In this document: positions 1 to 10,608 of the stretch, one piece after another
Position numbering within the stretch: the first letter of the stretch is position 1
Layout of the letters: every line of letters begins with the position of its first letter
Assembly (NCBI GenBank): GCA_004325065.1
Contig: PITI01000356.1
Span: 1 to 13,845, forward strand
DNA: 13,845 bases
Direction of reading: 5' to 3'
DNA from: Hamiltosporidium magnivora
Lineage: Eukaryota > Microsporidia > Dubosqiidae
Made by a program: the position numbers and the translations under genes
The notes under the pieces: generated by a model
Told to the model about the DNA's origin: nothing
Databases searched by the model: none
The model's input: only the letters and a program-made list of their open reading frames with translations

Positions 1-1120
1 AATGAATATAAAAGAGGATTAACAAAGGACATTGAAATAAAGATTTGCTTTGTGGCATTTGTTATAGCTTTATAGCTATGTAATAGATTTTTTGTTTTGA
101 TTCTTTCAGGTATTTTATTTTGTGAATAAAAAATAGTAGAAACAGGCCTAATTATAATCCCAGTATCTTAAAATAAAAAACACTTCGAGCCTTGATTTTT
201 TTTGATCTATGATAATCTTTTTGCCAAATTACAGGAAAGTGTGATTAATCCATGTTTTAAACAAAACCATCATAGTATATCCAAGAAGATACTTTTATTT
301 ACAAGTATCTATAGCATAAATAAAGTAGACCCAACTTTATATTCCCTCTTACCAGTATATAGCCTCGGTAAGTTGCCAAATAAAGTTTTGAGACATATAT
401 ATTTACAGCATTATATTATACAATAAATTAACGTTAAAATAAGAATCACAGATGTCACTGCCTATTTATAAATGTCTAAATATTTTTTATTGTGCTGAAT
501 TCATGTTTATTTAACTTTTTATATTTGGTGTAATTCATTAATTAATCTAAAATCGTATATTTTTAGTGCTATTTCGTCGAAGAGCATGAAAATTACGTAT
601 TATTCGTTTATCTAGATACTCTTTCCTGCCCACGAAAGCTATAATGCACATTAAAACCGTGTGATTGTTTGATTATATCGCCAACTTGCTTATAATTTTG
701 TTGAATAAAGAAAATATTATAGATTAGCCAATCTTCAAAATAATTATAATTTTTATAGATCCTTGCCAATAGCTCTATCCCCGTCACAATTAACCCATAA
801 GTGCGTGTTTTTTTTAGAAATGACAAAAACTACTTAGAATTTTTGAGGCTGGTGTTGTCTTATCGACTATCCAAATTATTTTTTAAGTATCTATAAGCAT
901 TTTTTGTAAATATTTACCTATCGTTTACTATTTCACGTGCCTTCTCAGAGTCGTAAATAATATTCAAGTTTCTGCAAGGTTTTTTTGATGTTGTAACCGG
1001 AACCATCAAAGTCTCAAGAAGAAAAAGAGTGTTAGGAATTTGAATATAAATCCTAGCAAATAAATCTTATTCGATATTGAAATTTCGAGTATACATCTTT
1101 GTATAATCGGATCCTATCTA
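1..1120. other. AT-rich non-coding stretch
   Basis: I see no convincing gene here. Two open frames exist (202-426 on + and 608-826 on -), but both begin at TTG, contain no in-frame ATG and are of a length expected by chance in DNA this AT-rich. No tRNA, rRNA or tandem array is visible. The stretch ends at the short ATG-started frame at 1121. Confidence 0.6.
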
Positions 1121-1309
1121 ATGAAACAAAGTGGAAAATTTACAAAATATCTATTGATCGTCATAATAATTGCCTATATTTCCTACTATTGGGATTCTGT
1201 TTGTGATAGAATTTTTGTATTTTTGTCAGGTTTTTCTTATATTTTGCTGGATTGGTTGATTGATTTTTTAACTATAGTTTTACCTTTTCTATCCTTGATT
1301 GAGTTATAA
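1121..1309 (+). CDS. possible small membrane protein (62 aa), unknown
   Basis: This frame starts at an ATG and ends at TAA. The product has a short basic N-terminus (Lys at residues 2, 6 and 9), a first hydrophobic segment at about 9-24 and a second long hydrophobic region at about 31-60 interrupted by Asp44 and Asp48. That would suit a small two-pass or hairpin membrane peptide. The bases before the ATG contain ATCCTATCTA, which resembles ATCCTTATA directly before the ATG of the leucine-rich-repeat gene at 2323; this is the only positive sign beyond the frame itself. I do not recognise the sequence. A chance frame is quite possible, because frames of 60-75 codons are expected several times in a window of this composition. 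Confidence 0.3.
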   Translation: MKQSGKFTKYLLIVIIIAYISYYWDSVCDRIFVFLSGFSYILLDWLIDFLTIVLPFLSLIEL

Positions 1310-2290
1310 TTAAAATTTTCTGTTTCGGCGCAAAATTTTTTTAACTAATTTCATGCTAGTTATGACCAAATATTTCTGTTAACTTGCTATTTTCCTATGA
1401 ATATGTTTATAGTCAAGAATGCGGTTTAAAAGAGTTAATTTTTACACCCTATAATTCCCTATATTATTACTTCAATTATAACCCTATTTTAATCAAATTG
1501 GCTTAGTAAATATTAGAAAAGTTATTTTTCTATGCAAGAAGCAAAAGAATATGACTAACGAAATCAGATGGTTTTTCATTTCCATTCTTTTTTTCATTCC
1601 ATTTTTTGAGACAACGTTTGATTTCGGTCATTTATTCACATTTTGGAGTTTTTGGATTGCCGACCCAATACTCTCTCTCTCTCATTAGGTTTTATAAGTA
1701 GTAAGTGTATAGGATATTCGTGTGAAAAAGCCAATTATTACATCCGGTAATGCCTTTTTCGCGCATCCCTCGGTATTCTGTCTTAATCAAAACTTTTTCA
1801 TGATTGAAAGTAATATTATGAACTGTTTTTTTTATTAGAGATCGACTATATTTATTCTTATATCCTTAAAATCATCTATAGTTTTTAAGAACATACCTTC
1901 GGGTTATAAAATATCATAAAAAAGTATTACCAAGAGAATATTTGTAAAGCTTGCAAATATGATTTTCGGTCGCGATAAGTCGCACTTTCTTAGATTTGCG
2001 TTATAAAAGGTGGGTTAGGAAGCAAAGAAGTAATTCAAAAAACAAAAAGGGAAATTTTTTTGGAATCCCAATTTAAAATAAATATATCTGGTCTATATTT
2101 CCGCTTTTTAATATCTGTTTTCATTCTTTTTAAATCTTATTTTCGTTTATTAACTGTTTAAAAAACATACAAAAATTGTCTCCTTAATGGAATCTAATAC
2201 ATATTTGTTTATATATGATTATTAATATGTTTCATTAATATATTTTTTAATTTATCAACGATAAAAACCTTTGTGAAATCAAAAATCTTC
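1310..2290. other. non-coding stretch upstream of the LRR gene
   Basis: No gene is visible. The stretch holds a short CT run (1671-1683) and an inverted repeat with 7-bp arms (ATATTTG at 1938-1944, CAAATAT at 1954-1960, 9-nt loop), about 370 bp before the LRR gene start. G+C rises slightly around 1730-1790 and 1960-2010 without an open frame. Any distal regulatory DNA of the LRR gene would lie here, but nothing specific can be named. Confidence 0.5.
1671..1683. repeat. CT dinucleotide microsatellite
   Basis: Six CT units plus a final C run without interruption. It is too short to be informative except as a possible polymorphic marker. Confidence 0.8.
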
Positions 2291-2322
2291 TATATAAATA
2301 CAAAAAAACCTGAATCCTTATA
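2291..2322 (+). promoter_or_regulatory. putative core promoter and short leader of the LRR gene
   Basis: TATATAAATA (2291-2300) lies 23-32 bp before the ATG at 2323 and could act as a TATA-like element. It is followed by an A-run and CCTGAATCC (2309-2317), the only C-rich patch near the start. Microsporidian genes often have very short leaders with a C-rich motif near the start codon, so this arrangement would fit; that link is inference. TATA-like strings are common by chance in such AT-rich DNA. Confidence 0.4.
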
Positions 2323-4701
2323 ATGAGGTTTTCAAGATCCAAATCCAATAATATTTACGGTGAAGAATACTCTGATAATAAAATTCAGCGCATTATAATT
2401 TCCTTTATTTCCATTGTTGCGTCAATGAGTTGTGTTACTTGTTCGAAATATACATATGGTTTTGAAAGGCAGGGAAATCTTGAAATCATATTTCTTTCTG
2501 ATACAAACATATCAGATAGTTCACTAGAAAATTTTAATGAATGCTTAGAGTTTGTGGTCTTTTATAATATAGAAACAATATTAAGTGAGAAAGTAGTTGA
2601 AGTTTCGTATAGAAGAGATAGATTTATTAGTTTCGAACTAATAAATTGTATTTTTGATTCTCATACTTTAGAAAATTCGTTTGGAAAAATCGAATGTAAT
2701 TTTGAACTATTTTATTTCCTAAAACTGACCAATGATATATCAGACATACCTGATAAAGTTGAATCCAATACATTTCAGAGTTTATTGATGGTGCTGAAAT
2801 ATCTAAAAGCGAAAGAAGGCAAAAACCAAATTAAATTTCTACAATTTTTAATATTCAAAACTTTATTTTGCAGATACAATGTTGAATATGATAGAACAAA
2901 CTCGGACGTACTCGAATTATTCAATTCAAATTTTTGGTCACAAATTGGTTTTGATATCATGAAAGATACTATGGTAGCATTTCTCAATAATATAATGGTA
3001 AAATATGTTTTTAAAGGTGGGAACTGTATTTTACTAGAAAAAGCCAATGATTTTTATGATGTGTCACTATTTGATGAACACATACCGTATAAAAATTTAA
3101 TGATAAATAATTGTAAGATTTTCTGCATTATAGAGAATATATTAAGAGATTCAAATACGTTAATTTTCTTTGAAATTATTCTGGATGGAATAAATATGAG
3201 ATCCTTGGTTTTGAATAATTCTATAGGGTTTGACTTTCCTGATATGGGATTTAGTTTTTTTATCTTGTCTATTAAAACATTCAAATCAGTTACAGTTTCA
3301 AATTTTGCCAGATCCCCATCGCAATTTTTTAATAAAATTAGTTTGGTTCTAAGAAATGAAATTGAATTTTTAAGTTTCATTAATGTGGTTATTAGAAAAG
3401 AGACTCTTGATTTATTCTTAAAAAAACAACCGCTAAAAGGATTGAGTTTGACTATTACCGATATGGAAATTGATACGCATTTTATTGATGATTATACTTA
3501 CTCGATTGATGCCTTAGAATATATAAATTTCAGAATTTTATGTATCTGTCCTAACTGGTGGACTAGGTTTTTTAGCACTGAAAATGCTCGTATAATCAAA
3601 CTTGTTTTATATAATAATTTGGCACAGGAATGCTTTGTTAACGGAATTGTTAAAGTGAGAACCCAGCAAAAAACATTATATTTAGATGTAAGCTTTGCAA
3701 GTTTTGCGAATCTCAACGTTTTTTGCAAATATTTAAAACACTTTATACATTTAAAAACTCTTAAACTTTATAGATTTAAAATTGATGCAGTGTGTGAAAA
3801 GGGATTTGTAAAATCACTGAGAAAAATGGACGCGTTAGAACACCTAGCACTAAGACACTATGCATTTAGAACAAAAATTTATAATTTCATATTTCAAAAA
3901 CAGGGTATAAAAATTTTGCGTTTAGAAAACATTACTCAAAAACAAGAAATTTTGAATATTGGCTCCATTTATAATCATCAATCATTAACAGAACTTTTCT
4001 TGATGAACTTTAAAATCGATATAGAAGGTCTAGCAGAAATATTTAATCTGCTAAATTTAAAGGTTTTATCATTGGAATCTTGTATTATCGAATACAATAT
4101 TAAATTAAAATTTCGTGAATTCAGATCCAAAAGCATCGAATCATTATTTTTAAGAAAATCAAGAATAGGAACACCTGAAAACATAATTCTTTTAAGCAGC
4201 CTTAACAAATTAGAGAACCTAGATATATCAGGTACACAAGTCCTGCCTGGTTATTTGAGCAGATTAAGCCAAATGTGTAATATAACATTGAAAAGATTAC
4301 TTTGCACTTTCTGTGTTTTAAATTCCAGTGATTTGAATAGAATGAAAGATCTTGAAGCTCTAGAGGAATTAAATCTTGCTGGATGTGAATTTTCTGGGTG
4401 TAATTTTTGGAAATTTTTAGGCGGTTATTGTAATTTTTCCAATTCATTGGTGATTCTAAATTTATTTCAGATTAAAACAAATTATAAAGAGCTAAAATAC
4501 TTACGAAATTTTAAAAACATGAAAAATTTATCTTTATCAGTAGCAGGCTATGAGATGCTTGCGGAAAAAAACTATTTGAGATTCTTGCCCATTAAAGAAT
4601 TTTCTACGGCTAAGAGATTTCGATCCGCTAATTCTACTGAGGCATATAAATATATATATTTATACGAAGAAAATATTAATATTGATTATCTATATTTGTA
4701 A
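2323..4701 (+). CDS. leucine-rich-repeat protein, probably secreted or membrane-anchored (792 aa)
   Basis: This is an uninterrupted 792-residue frame from ATG to TAA, far too long for chance at this base composition. Residues 1-23 are polar, then about 24-39 is hydrophobic (RIIISFISIVASM), read as a signal peptide with a long n-region or a signal anchor, ending in a CVTC motif. Residues about 50-285 show no clear repeat. From about 292 to 743 I count about 18 leucine-rich-repeat cores of the form LxxLxLxxxxI/V, starting near residues 292, 320, 347, 371, 398, 424, 451, 477, 505, 529, 555, 579, 605, 630, 656, 680, 709 and 733. Clear examples are LKTLKLYRFKI (477), LENLDISGTQV (630) and LEELNLAGCEF (680). 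The period of 24-29 implies a large curved solenoid, which normally binds protein ligands. No kinase, F-box, nuclease or C-terminal membrane segment is visible. Large families of LRR proteins occur in some microsporidia and may act at the parasite-host interface; the specific role and ligand are unknown. The gene stands alone, with no neighbour within 1 kb on the right or left that is secure. Confidence 0.9.
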   Translation: MRFSRSKSNNIYGEEYSDNKIQRIIISFISIVASMSCVTCSKYTYGFERQGNLEIIFLSDTNISDSSLENFNECLEFVVFYNIETILSEKVVEVSYRRDRFISFELINCIFDSHTLENSFGKIECNFELFYFLKLTNDISDIPDKVESNTFQSLLMVLKYLKAKEGKNQIKFLQFLIFKTLFCRYNVEYDRTNSDVLELFNSNFWSQIGFDIMKDTMVAFLNNIMVKYVFKGGNCILLEKANDFYDVSLFDEHIPYKNLMINNCKIFCIIENILRDSNTLIFFEIILDGINMRSLVLNNSIGFDFPDMGFSFFILSIKTFKSVTVSNFARSPSQFFNKISLVLRNEIEFLSFINVVIRKETLDLFLKKQPLKGLSLTITDMEIDTHFIDDYTYSIDALEYINFRILCICPNWWTRFFSTENARIIKLVLYNNLAQECFVNGIVKVRTQQKTLYLDVSFASFANLNVFCKYLKHFIHLKTLKLYRFKIDAVCEKGFVKSLRKMDALEHLALRHYAFRTKIYNFIFQKQGIKILRLENITQKQEILNIGSIYNHQSLTELFLMNFKIDIEGLAEIFNLLNLKVLSLESCIIEYNIKLKFREFRSKSIESLFLRKSRIGTPENIILLSSLNKLENLDISGTQVLPGYLSRLSQMCNITLKRLLCTFCVLNSSDLNRMKDLEALEELNLAGCEFSGCNFWKFLGGYCNFSNSLVILNLFQIKTNYKELKYLRNFKNMKNLSLSVAGYEMLAEKNYLRFLPIKEFSTAKRFRSANSTEAYKYIYLYEENINIDYLYL

Positions 4702-6855
4702 AAATCTTTTTTTGTTGTTTTTAGTTTATTTAAATTAATATAAAAATTAGTCTTCAAAAAATTCTTTAAACTATATTTTTACACTTTTTGTTTATTTTTT
4801 GAATCTTCATAGTCAGTAATAATACTACTATTTACTATATAACATTTTATATTTTTTATAATTATTTTTTTTCTGGGCTTAAATATTTTTAATCTAAATC
4901 ATATCTGTGTTTAATTATTATTTTGTATTTTGAAGTATATCGATTTATCTATTCATTATTCGACGTGAGATTAAAAAATTTTGCGTTTTTTTTTTTCAAA
5001 CAACTTTCTTGGTTTCTATTAGACATGTCCACTGATTAAATATTTAATTCAAAAATTAATTGTTATTCAAATATCTTAGGCAATTAAAAGATTTTAAAAG
5101 ATTAGATTATCTAAATATAAATAAGCATCTACTTTATACCTCATCCGTCTATATATAAATTTTTTCGATAGTATATTATATATTATTAGAATATAAATTT
5201 GTAGGGTCGTAAAGAAATATTCTTGTTGTTTAAGAGATCTTATACTTCACACCATTTTATTTTATAGAATATTTATATCGAGTAGTTAGACAATCTTTGT
5301 TAGTAATATAGCTTATTATGAACTACTAATTATTTTTATTAGAACTGTTATCGCATTGAATTCGGATCAATTAAGCGAAATGAGATAATTTCATCATAAA
5401 ATATTCTTATTGATGCTATCGGTTTTTAAAAATTCATTTTTAAGCATATCTATTACAATATTTTCAATGGAACACCTCTTAAACCAAAATTGGTTTTGAT
5501 GTCAGCATATTGTTATTCTGCAATGATTTTTTGTATAAAACCGTTTATTCTAAGAAATTTATAGAATTAAAGAAGTATATTTTCGTACCAATAAAGTCTT
5601 GAACTTCATCTATCTATTGTGTTTGGCAAAAATTTGTTTTATTCTCGCGGGTTGTTAGTTTTTTTTTTGAAATTTATCTGATACTTAATCGAACTACTCT
5701 AATTTAAGTTTGTCTCAGACTTGAACATTTGATTTTTTTTCAAAGTGAATTTCTAAACTATAAGTTAAGATAAGTCGCTTTCTATATTAAAGTAGGATTC
5801 GTTTCTGAATTCGGAAAACACCTTAAACGTAAATCTTATAATCATTAGGATATTCAAGTTGTATTTTTATAGCATAACTATATGTTTATATATTAAACAC
5901 GAGAGTCTATTGAAGTATTAAAATGGTTTAAGTGAGGCAGTAAATATCTAATAGAAGATAATCGAATGTACAGAAAGAATAAAACAACTGATATAAAATA
6001 TCATTGAATTATATTTTAAATTCTAAATTATAGCATTTTTGGGAGCAACTATAAATCTAGAAAAGGTATACTAGTAAAAATGATATTAATATTGGTTTAT
6101 GTGATTCGATTTTTAACTATAATCAGCCTTTCTTAATAATTGTGAGATATAATTATATCAATAATATACTATGGTTTTATCTGAACTTGAAAAGTACATA
6201 ACTGAATATTTTTCTCTAGATGTGATTTGACTTCTTCTAACACCATAAATAATTAATACTCATTGATGAATACTTCGAATTTTTAGTTTTTATAGCAGAA
6301 GAATTAACACTAAAAATAAATAGATATTATAGTTGCATATTGAACGTACTAATATACACCTTATAAAAGGTTATAGGTTTTTATAATTTAAATAGCGAAC
6401 TCAACCAAAGATTATTTTTCATTTCATAAGCATATACAGGCATTTCAAGATATATTTTAGCAATAGAAATCTTTAAGAGCTTAAGATATCAAGTTATAAA
6501 AAAAACTTTCACAAAAACATTTTTTTATTAGTACTTATTCTGTAGTTAATTCAACTGAAAAACACGTTATTTTTTCTTTTTTCGACTTATAAATTTATAA
6601 TTACTCAAATTTATCTTTTTGTATAAATATTTTTACGAAATATTTTTAAATAATCAAATAAAGGAAGATATAGGTTTTAAATTTTATCAAGAAAGATATC
6701 AAATAAACTATTTTTCTTTTTAATTCGATATATATATATTTATTAGTTAAGAAAAAGTAAAAACAATCAATTTGTTGCAGTACAAATTATTCTAAAATTA
6801 CTTCTATGAATAAAGCCAGAACGTGATTAATGAAATAAGATCATAAAGTGACCTT

Positions 6856-6869
6856 AGTCGGGCCCGACT
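6856..6869. repeat. 14-bp perfect G+C-rich palindrome
   Basis: AGTCGGGCCCGACT equals its own reverse complement over 14 bases. It has 10 G/C of 14 while its surroundings are about 25-30% G+C, so it stands out. It could be a dyad protein-binding site or a relic of an insertion. No gene is near. Confidence 0.7.
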
Positions 6870-8157
6870 TGAAAAAAGTAAAAATCTTAACAAAAATTAC
6901 GTATAATACACCCTTAATTAATTAGGTGAAATTTTCGATGCTTAAGTGCGATTAATTATCCCCGAAGTAAATTTCTTGTACCTTTTGAGATAGTTCATAA
7001 CTAGAGCTTTTGAAATGTATTTTCAAACATTATTTTTTGCTTTTTGCACATATAAAAGTATTTCATTCACTATTACATTCATATTACCTAACACATGAAA
7101 AAAATTGCGCAAAAATATGATATAAGCACAACTTAGATTATACCTAGCTACTTATTACATTGTAAAAGTCGAGTGTTTTATTGCATGATTTAGATATCTA
7201 ATACATAATTTTTACAAAAAGTAAATTATATATGAAATATTTAAATAATATATCGTAAAACTTTAGCTCGCCTTTTCATTTTTGATTCTATGTATTTTTT
7301 ACAGATTTGCCTAAAAATCGGCAAAAACTTATTTTTTTTGTACTTTCAGCGCTCTATCTTTAATTCCACATGAGAGTTTTCTAAGTATTCTAAAGCTACT
7401 TCAAAAAAATTCTAGAATTGCAACAATAATTCGTTTTAAAATCCCATACTTAAATTGCATCTTATCTTTGTTAGAATTTTTAATGTGAGATGGACACTTT
7501 ATTTTAACGCTAATCTGCACAGAATAATCTCGGTAATTTTTGCTGCCTTTTCGCTTTGCTTAACCCTTGGCTAGCTGGTCGAGAAAGTTTTCACAATCTA
7601 AAAATCCGCTGTCTGAAGCAATTTAATCACTTCATCATAGTTCCCACCTTAAATTTCTTCATGGAAATGTAAAAAATTTTTATTGTGTTCTTTATTCCTA
7701 CGATTTTTTGAATTTAAATGCTTTGTATTATTGTCAATTTCCGGATCTAATTTCTTGAATTTTGATTGTGACTATCTCTGTGCTGAAATTTTAAATGAAT
7801 ATCTAGGTTTTAGCAGAAAATGGCTATATTATATCAAATCAGTAGTTTTGGGTTTGATTTTTGACAAAGTTCATATTTTTATGACGAATTTATAAATTTT
7901 TTGAGTATAGAGAGTTCTTAAGATGCAAATTTTCTTCAAATTACTGATAAATCAGCAAACAAATATTTAAAGAGAGTAAATAGAGTCCAAAGCCAAAAAA
8001 GAGTTTCTCAAAAGCCTTCCAAGATTATAATAAAGAGAAGTATTACAAACATGTCTTTTTTAGGTCATGAATAAGTTAAGTATAGAGATGAATTTTTTTT
8101 AAAGCCATAGAAAAGTACATAGCTTAGTTATAAAGTCGTTTTTTATGAAATAAAATG

Positions 8158-8169
8158 CTTGGTACCAAG
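8158..8169. repeat. 12-bp perfect palindrome
   Basis: CTTGGTACCAAG is self-complementary over 12 bases. It is followed by TTCTAGA and, eight bases later, TTCTAGAA, giving a small cluster of dyads. No function can be assigned and chance is possible. Confidence 0.6.
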
Positions 8170-9699
8170 TTCTAGACTATATTTTTCTAGAATTCCAAGA
8201 TTATCAGTCTTTTAAAATTGAGGCGCTTGGACAAAAGGTTGTATGTCTCCATAAATATTTAAGTAACGCGATATTGACCCCGAAAAGCAACCAATCATTA
8301 TATTCCCAAAAAAATAAGAAGGCTAGCTAATACGGAAATTTTTTTATCCCAATTTCACACTTGCCCAGGTTCATACACATCTCTTGTGGGTATGTATAGT
8401 ATTTTAAGCATAGTTTTCACGTTGGGGCTTGTTATCAGATGCGCCTCTCTCTAAAATAAAACACGATTTGTTAATATATCGTCTAAAGCGTGCAAAATAA
8501 CATTTTATCCCGCGAAATATATAAATTTCAACCAGATTCATTTTCATTTAGGTTAGTCTTAGTAAAAAAATGATTCATATGCAGCCTTTTTTCTCAGATT
8601 ACTATCGGTTCTGCCAAAATGTATTTTTCGCAACCAAGTTATTCCCGTAAGGTAGTTAAGAACTTTTTTTGGAACTTATTACGATTATGAACGATTCTTT
8701 CAATCTTTTTTGTTAGTGATAACTGTAGCTGTTTCGCTGATTTTTATTTGTACATAGATATTAATCATACGAACGGCTCGGGAAAGTCTAAATAGCGAGC
8801 ATGTTACAACAATAATGTTATTTTTTATTCTGTGAAAAAAAATTTCTAACCAAAGATATACATCATAGTTTTATCGCACTTTGTTTCGGATGATTTTAAA
8901 ACAACTAACTGGTAACATTATATGACCGGAATATTTTAGAATTTAGAACCGTTGCAAAAGCAAAGGTGGATATCTCGTTGAAGATGCGAAAAAAACATTA
9001 TAATAAGGACTTACGCAAGGCGATATTAATCAGTATAAATAAAAAAGAATTGTAAGTTTAAATTCAAAAAAAATTAAGCTGCGAAAGACAAAAATCGAAG
9101 TGCGAAATAGGCGAAGCACTTTATCATATTTTTGGGCTAGAATATTGCAGATTACTGCTCAACTTAATTTTTACATGACGGATAAATAAAACTTAGCGTG
9201 ATCGGGTATAGGTCAATATTTTTTGACTTTTCCATTTCGAAAATCCGAAGCGTATCAAATGAAGAGATTTTAATGACATTAGCCACAAAGAATTAATGCA
9301 AAACAAAATTAAAATATGCGTTAGATTTTTTTCAAAATTTTATGTTGTTCTTGTTCTGGGTTAACGGGTTGCCTCGAAGCTCACTTGATTCGAGTTCTTG
9401 GAACAATTAATTTTAAGTTGTTGATAAGTAAATTAAAGTACTGTTAAGACGCACAGAAAAATATTTCTGACTTACGCCTATTTTGCTTAAATCATTTATA
9501 TATTACGGGACTTTTTATATAATCAAAAAAATAAACATTTAAAATATTTAAACAAACTTTATGCTTATGAAATACCTTTAACTCTTTGTAATCATCAAAA
9601 AAACCTATTTTATTATTTGCCAGAATTGCAAAAACGAACCAATTCTATTTCAATTATATATAGCTCATATGTTTACGTGTTTTTATTTACTTTGGTAAA

Positions 9700-9900
9700 G
9701 TTAAGGATGTATCTAACTCCGCCAGAGATACGATGAGTTCTGATCTTCCCGTTCAAAGTAATGATAAAGGAGCAGGGTTAGCATATAGCTAACACTTTTA
9801 TCTCATAAAACCATATTGTTATTAAGCCGAAACAAAATAATATAAGTTGGAAAAATCTTTAAAGTGTGCTAGGCTCTTTAAGAGCTGTAGCTTTAATAAG
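9700..9900 (+). mobile_element. degraded copy of the short retroelement (older insertion)
   Basis: This stretch matches the fresh element at 12041-12279 (which lies on the minus strand) through a colinear series of blocks: GTTCnnnGTAA (9751-9761 region), GGTTAG (9776-9781), AACA (9791-9794), AAAACCA (9807-9813), TGTTA (9817-9821), CCGAAA (9827-9832), TGGAAA (9848-9853) and the tail GCTCnnnnAGAGCTGTAG (9873-9890). The distance from GGTTAG to the tail end is 115 bp here against 131 bp in the fresh copy, and spacing between CCGAAA and TGGAAA is 15 against 16. The rest has drifted towards A+T, and a gap of about 14-16 bp before the tail explains most of the length difference. The outer ends are approximate and I found no target-site duplication. 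The tail also forms a small hairpin (GCTCTT-T-AAGAGC). Its state implies a much older insertion than the copy at 12 kb. Confidence 0.7.
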
Positions 9901-10608
9901 TAGTAAATATTAGGGAGGGTTTTGGTATTTAAGGCTTGAATCTAAGCTTTACTAACTCAAATAAACGCTTTAAAGAAGCCGAGTATTTTTCCATCGCCGA
10001 TTTGATAACACATGTGCATATTTCTAAATTCTATAAAAAGTACCATAGATTAAAAATCTCTAGTATCTTAACATAATATAGGCATAAGTTTTAAGTTCTC
10101 AATCAATATGATGAAAAATATTGCTAAATTTGCGTTAAAGAAGTGTATTATTTCTTACCAAAATAGCAATATACTTATTATTTAATATAGATAGGTTTAA
10201 CTTTTTTTGATGGATTATATAAAATATAAATAAAAAGCAGTGCAATATAATATAATAGTTTGGCTAGAACTTTACATATTTGAAAAAGTGATTAAATGGG
10301 ATAATTTTAAAACTTAGCAGTATTAAAAATGCGATATTCTTTCAATACATTATCTCGAAAAAAATATGATTTTTATTTTTAAAGAGAATCAGAAATAAGG
10401 ATATGTAATACAGGTTTAGAACTAGATTAGTCATTATTTATTCCAATACAAATGATAGAGATTTTTTTATTTTCGAGGCTGAATTTTTTTTAGCTATTTT
10501 AAGTATATTTTAGATGCAAGTATGAATACATATACTTTATAGTTGCTCTAAAATGATAAATAGAAAGAATTTTTCGGCAAAAACTTTGTTTTTCATTCTT
10601 TATAACAC
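9901..10608. other. non-coding stretch
   Basis: No gene, RNA or repeat is recognised. It is very AT-rich with frequent stops in all frames, and it includes whatever promoter serves the frames at 10609 and 10904. Confidence 0.5.

Larger units (their letters stand above)
4702..9699. other. 5 kb gene desert
   Basis: No credible gene is seen on either strand. The longest frame (7683-7895, +) starts at TTG and has no ATG until near its end. G+C varies: about 4700-7250 is extremely AT-rich, while about 7500-7650 and 8300-9450 are noticeably richer and may be old, mutated insertions or gene remnants. Short palindromes at 6856-6869 and 8158-8169 are listed separately. A weak block series at 8607-8729 may be another remnant of the short retroelement. 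No tRNA, rRNA or long tandem repeat was recognised. Confidence 0.5.

Noticed and set aside
202..426. 74-codon open frame on +
   Set aside because: It starts at TTG, has no in-frame ATG and is within the length expected by chance in DNA with about 8-9% stop codons.
608..826. 72-codon open frame on -
   Set aside because: No in-frame ATG. The peptide looked briefly like a transposase fragment, but no catalytic motif could be placed and the neighbouring frames do not extend it.
1741..1780. Similarity of 1749-1777 to 13366-13383 (ATGCCTTT...CGGTAxTCTGT)
   Set aside because: Only two short blocks with a 10-12 bp gap; not distinguishable from chance.
2775..4447. Several minus-strand frames of 76-108 codons inside the LRR gene
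   Set aside because: They are antisense shadows of the long + strand gene.
7400..7660. Minus-strand stretch that reads like broken coding sequence (for example YDEVIKLLQTADF and KQSEKAAKITEIILCRLALK)
   Set aside because: About six stops in some 130 codons is not clearly below expectation, and no family was recognised; it could still be a gene relic.
7683..7895. 70-codon open frame on +
   Set aside because: TTG start, ATG only near the end, Phe/Leu-rich as chance frames are.
8566..8832. Three successive + strand frames separated by TAG that look like a decayed membrane protein
   Set aside because: The local G+C is higher, which lowers stop frequency; no homology recognised, and the region may instead be an old retroelement remnant.
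9355..9405. GAAGCTCACTTGATTCGAG resembling the retroelement tail
   Set aside because: The other element blocks are not found at the expected distance upstream.
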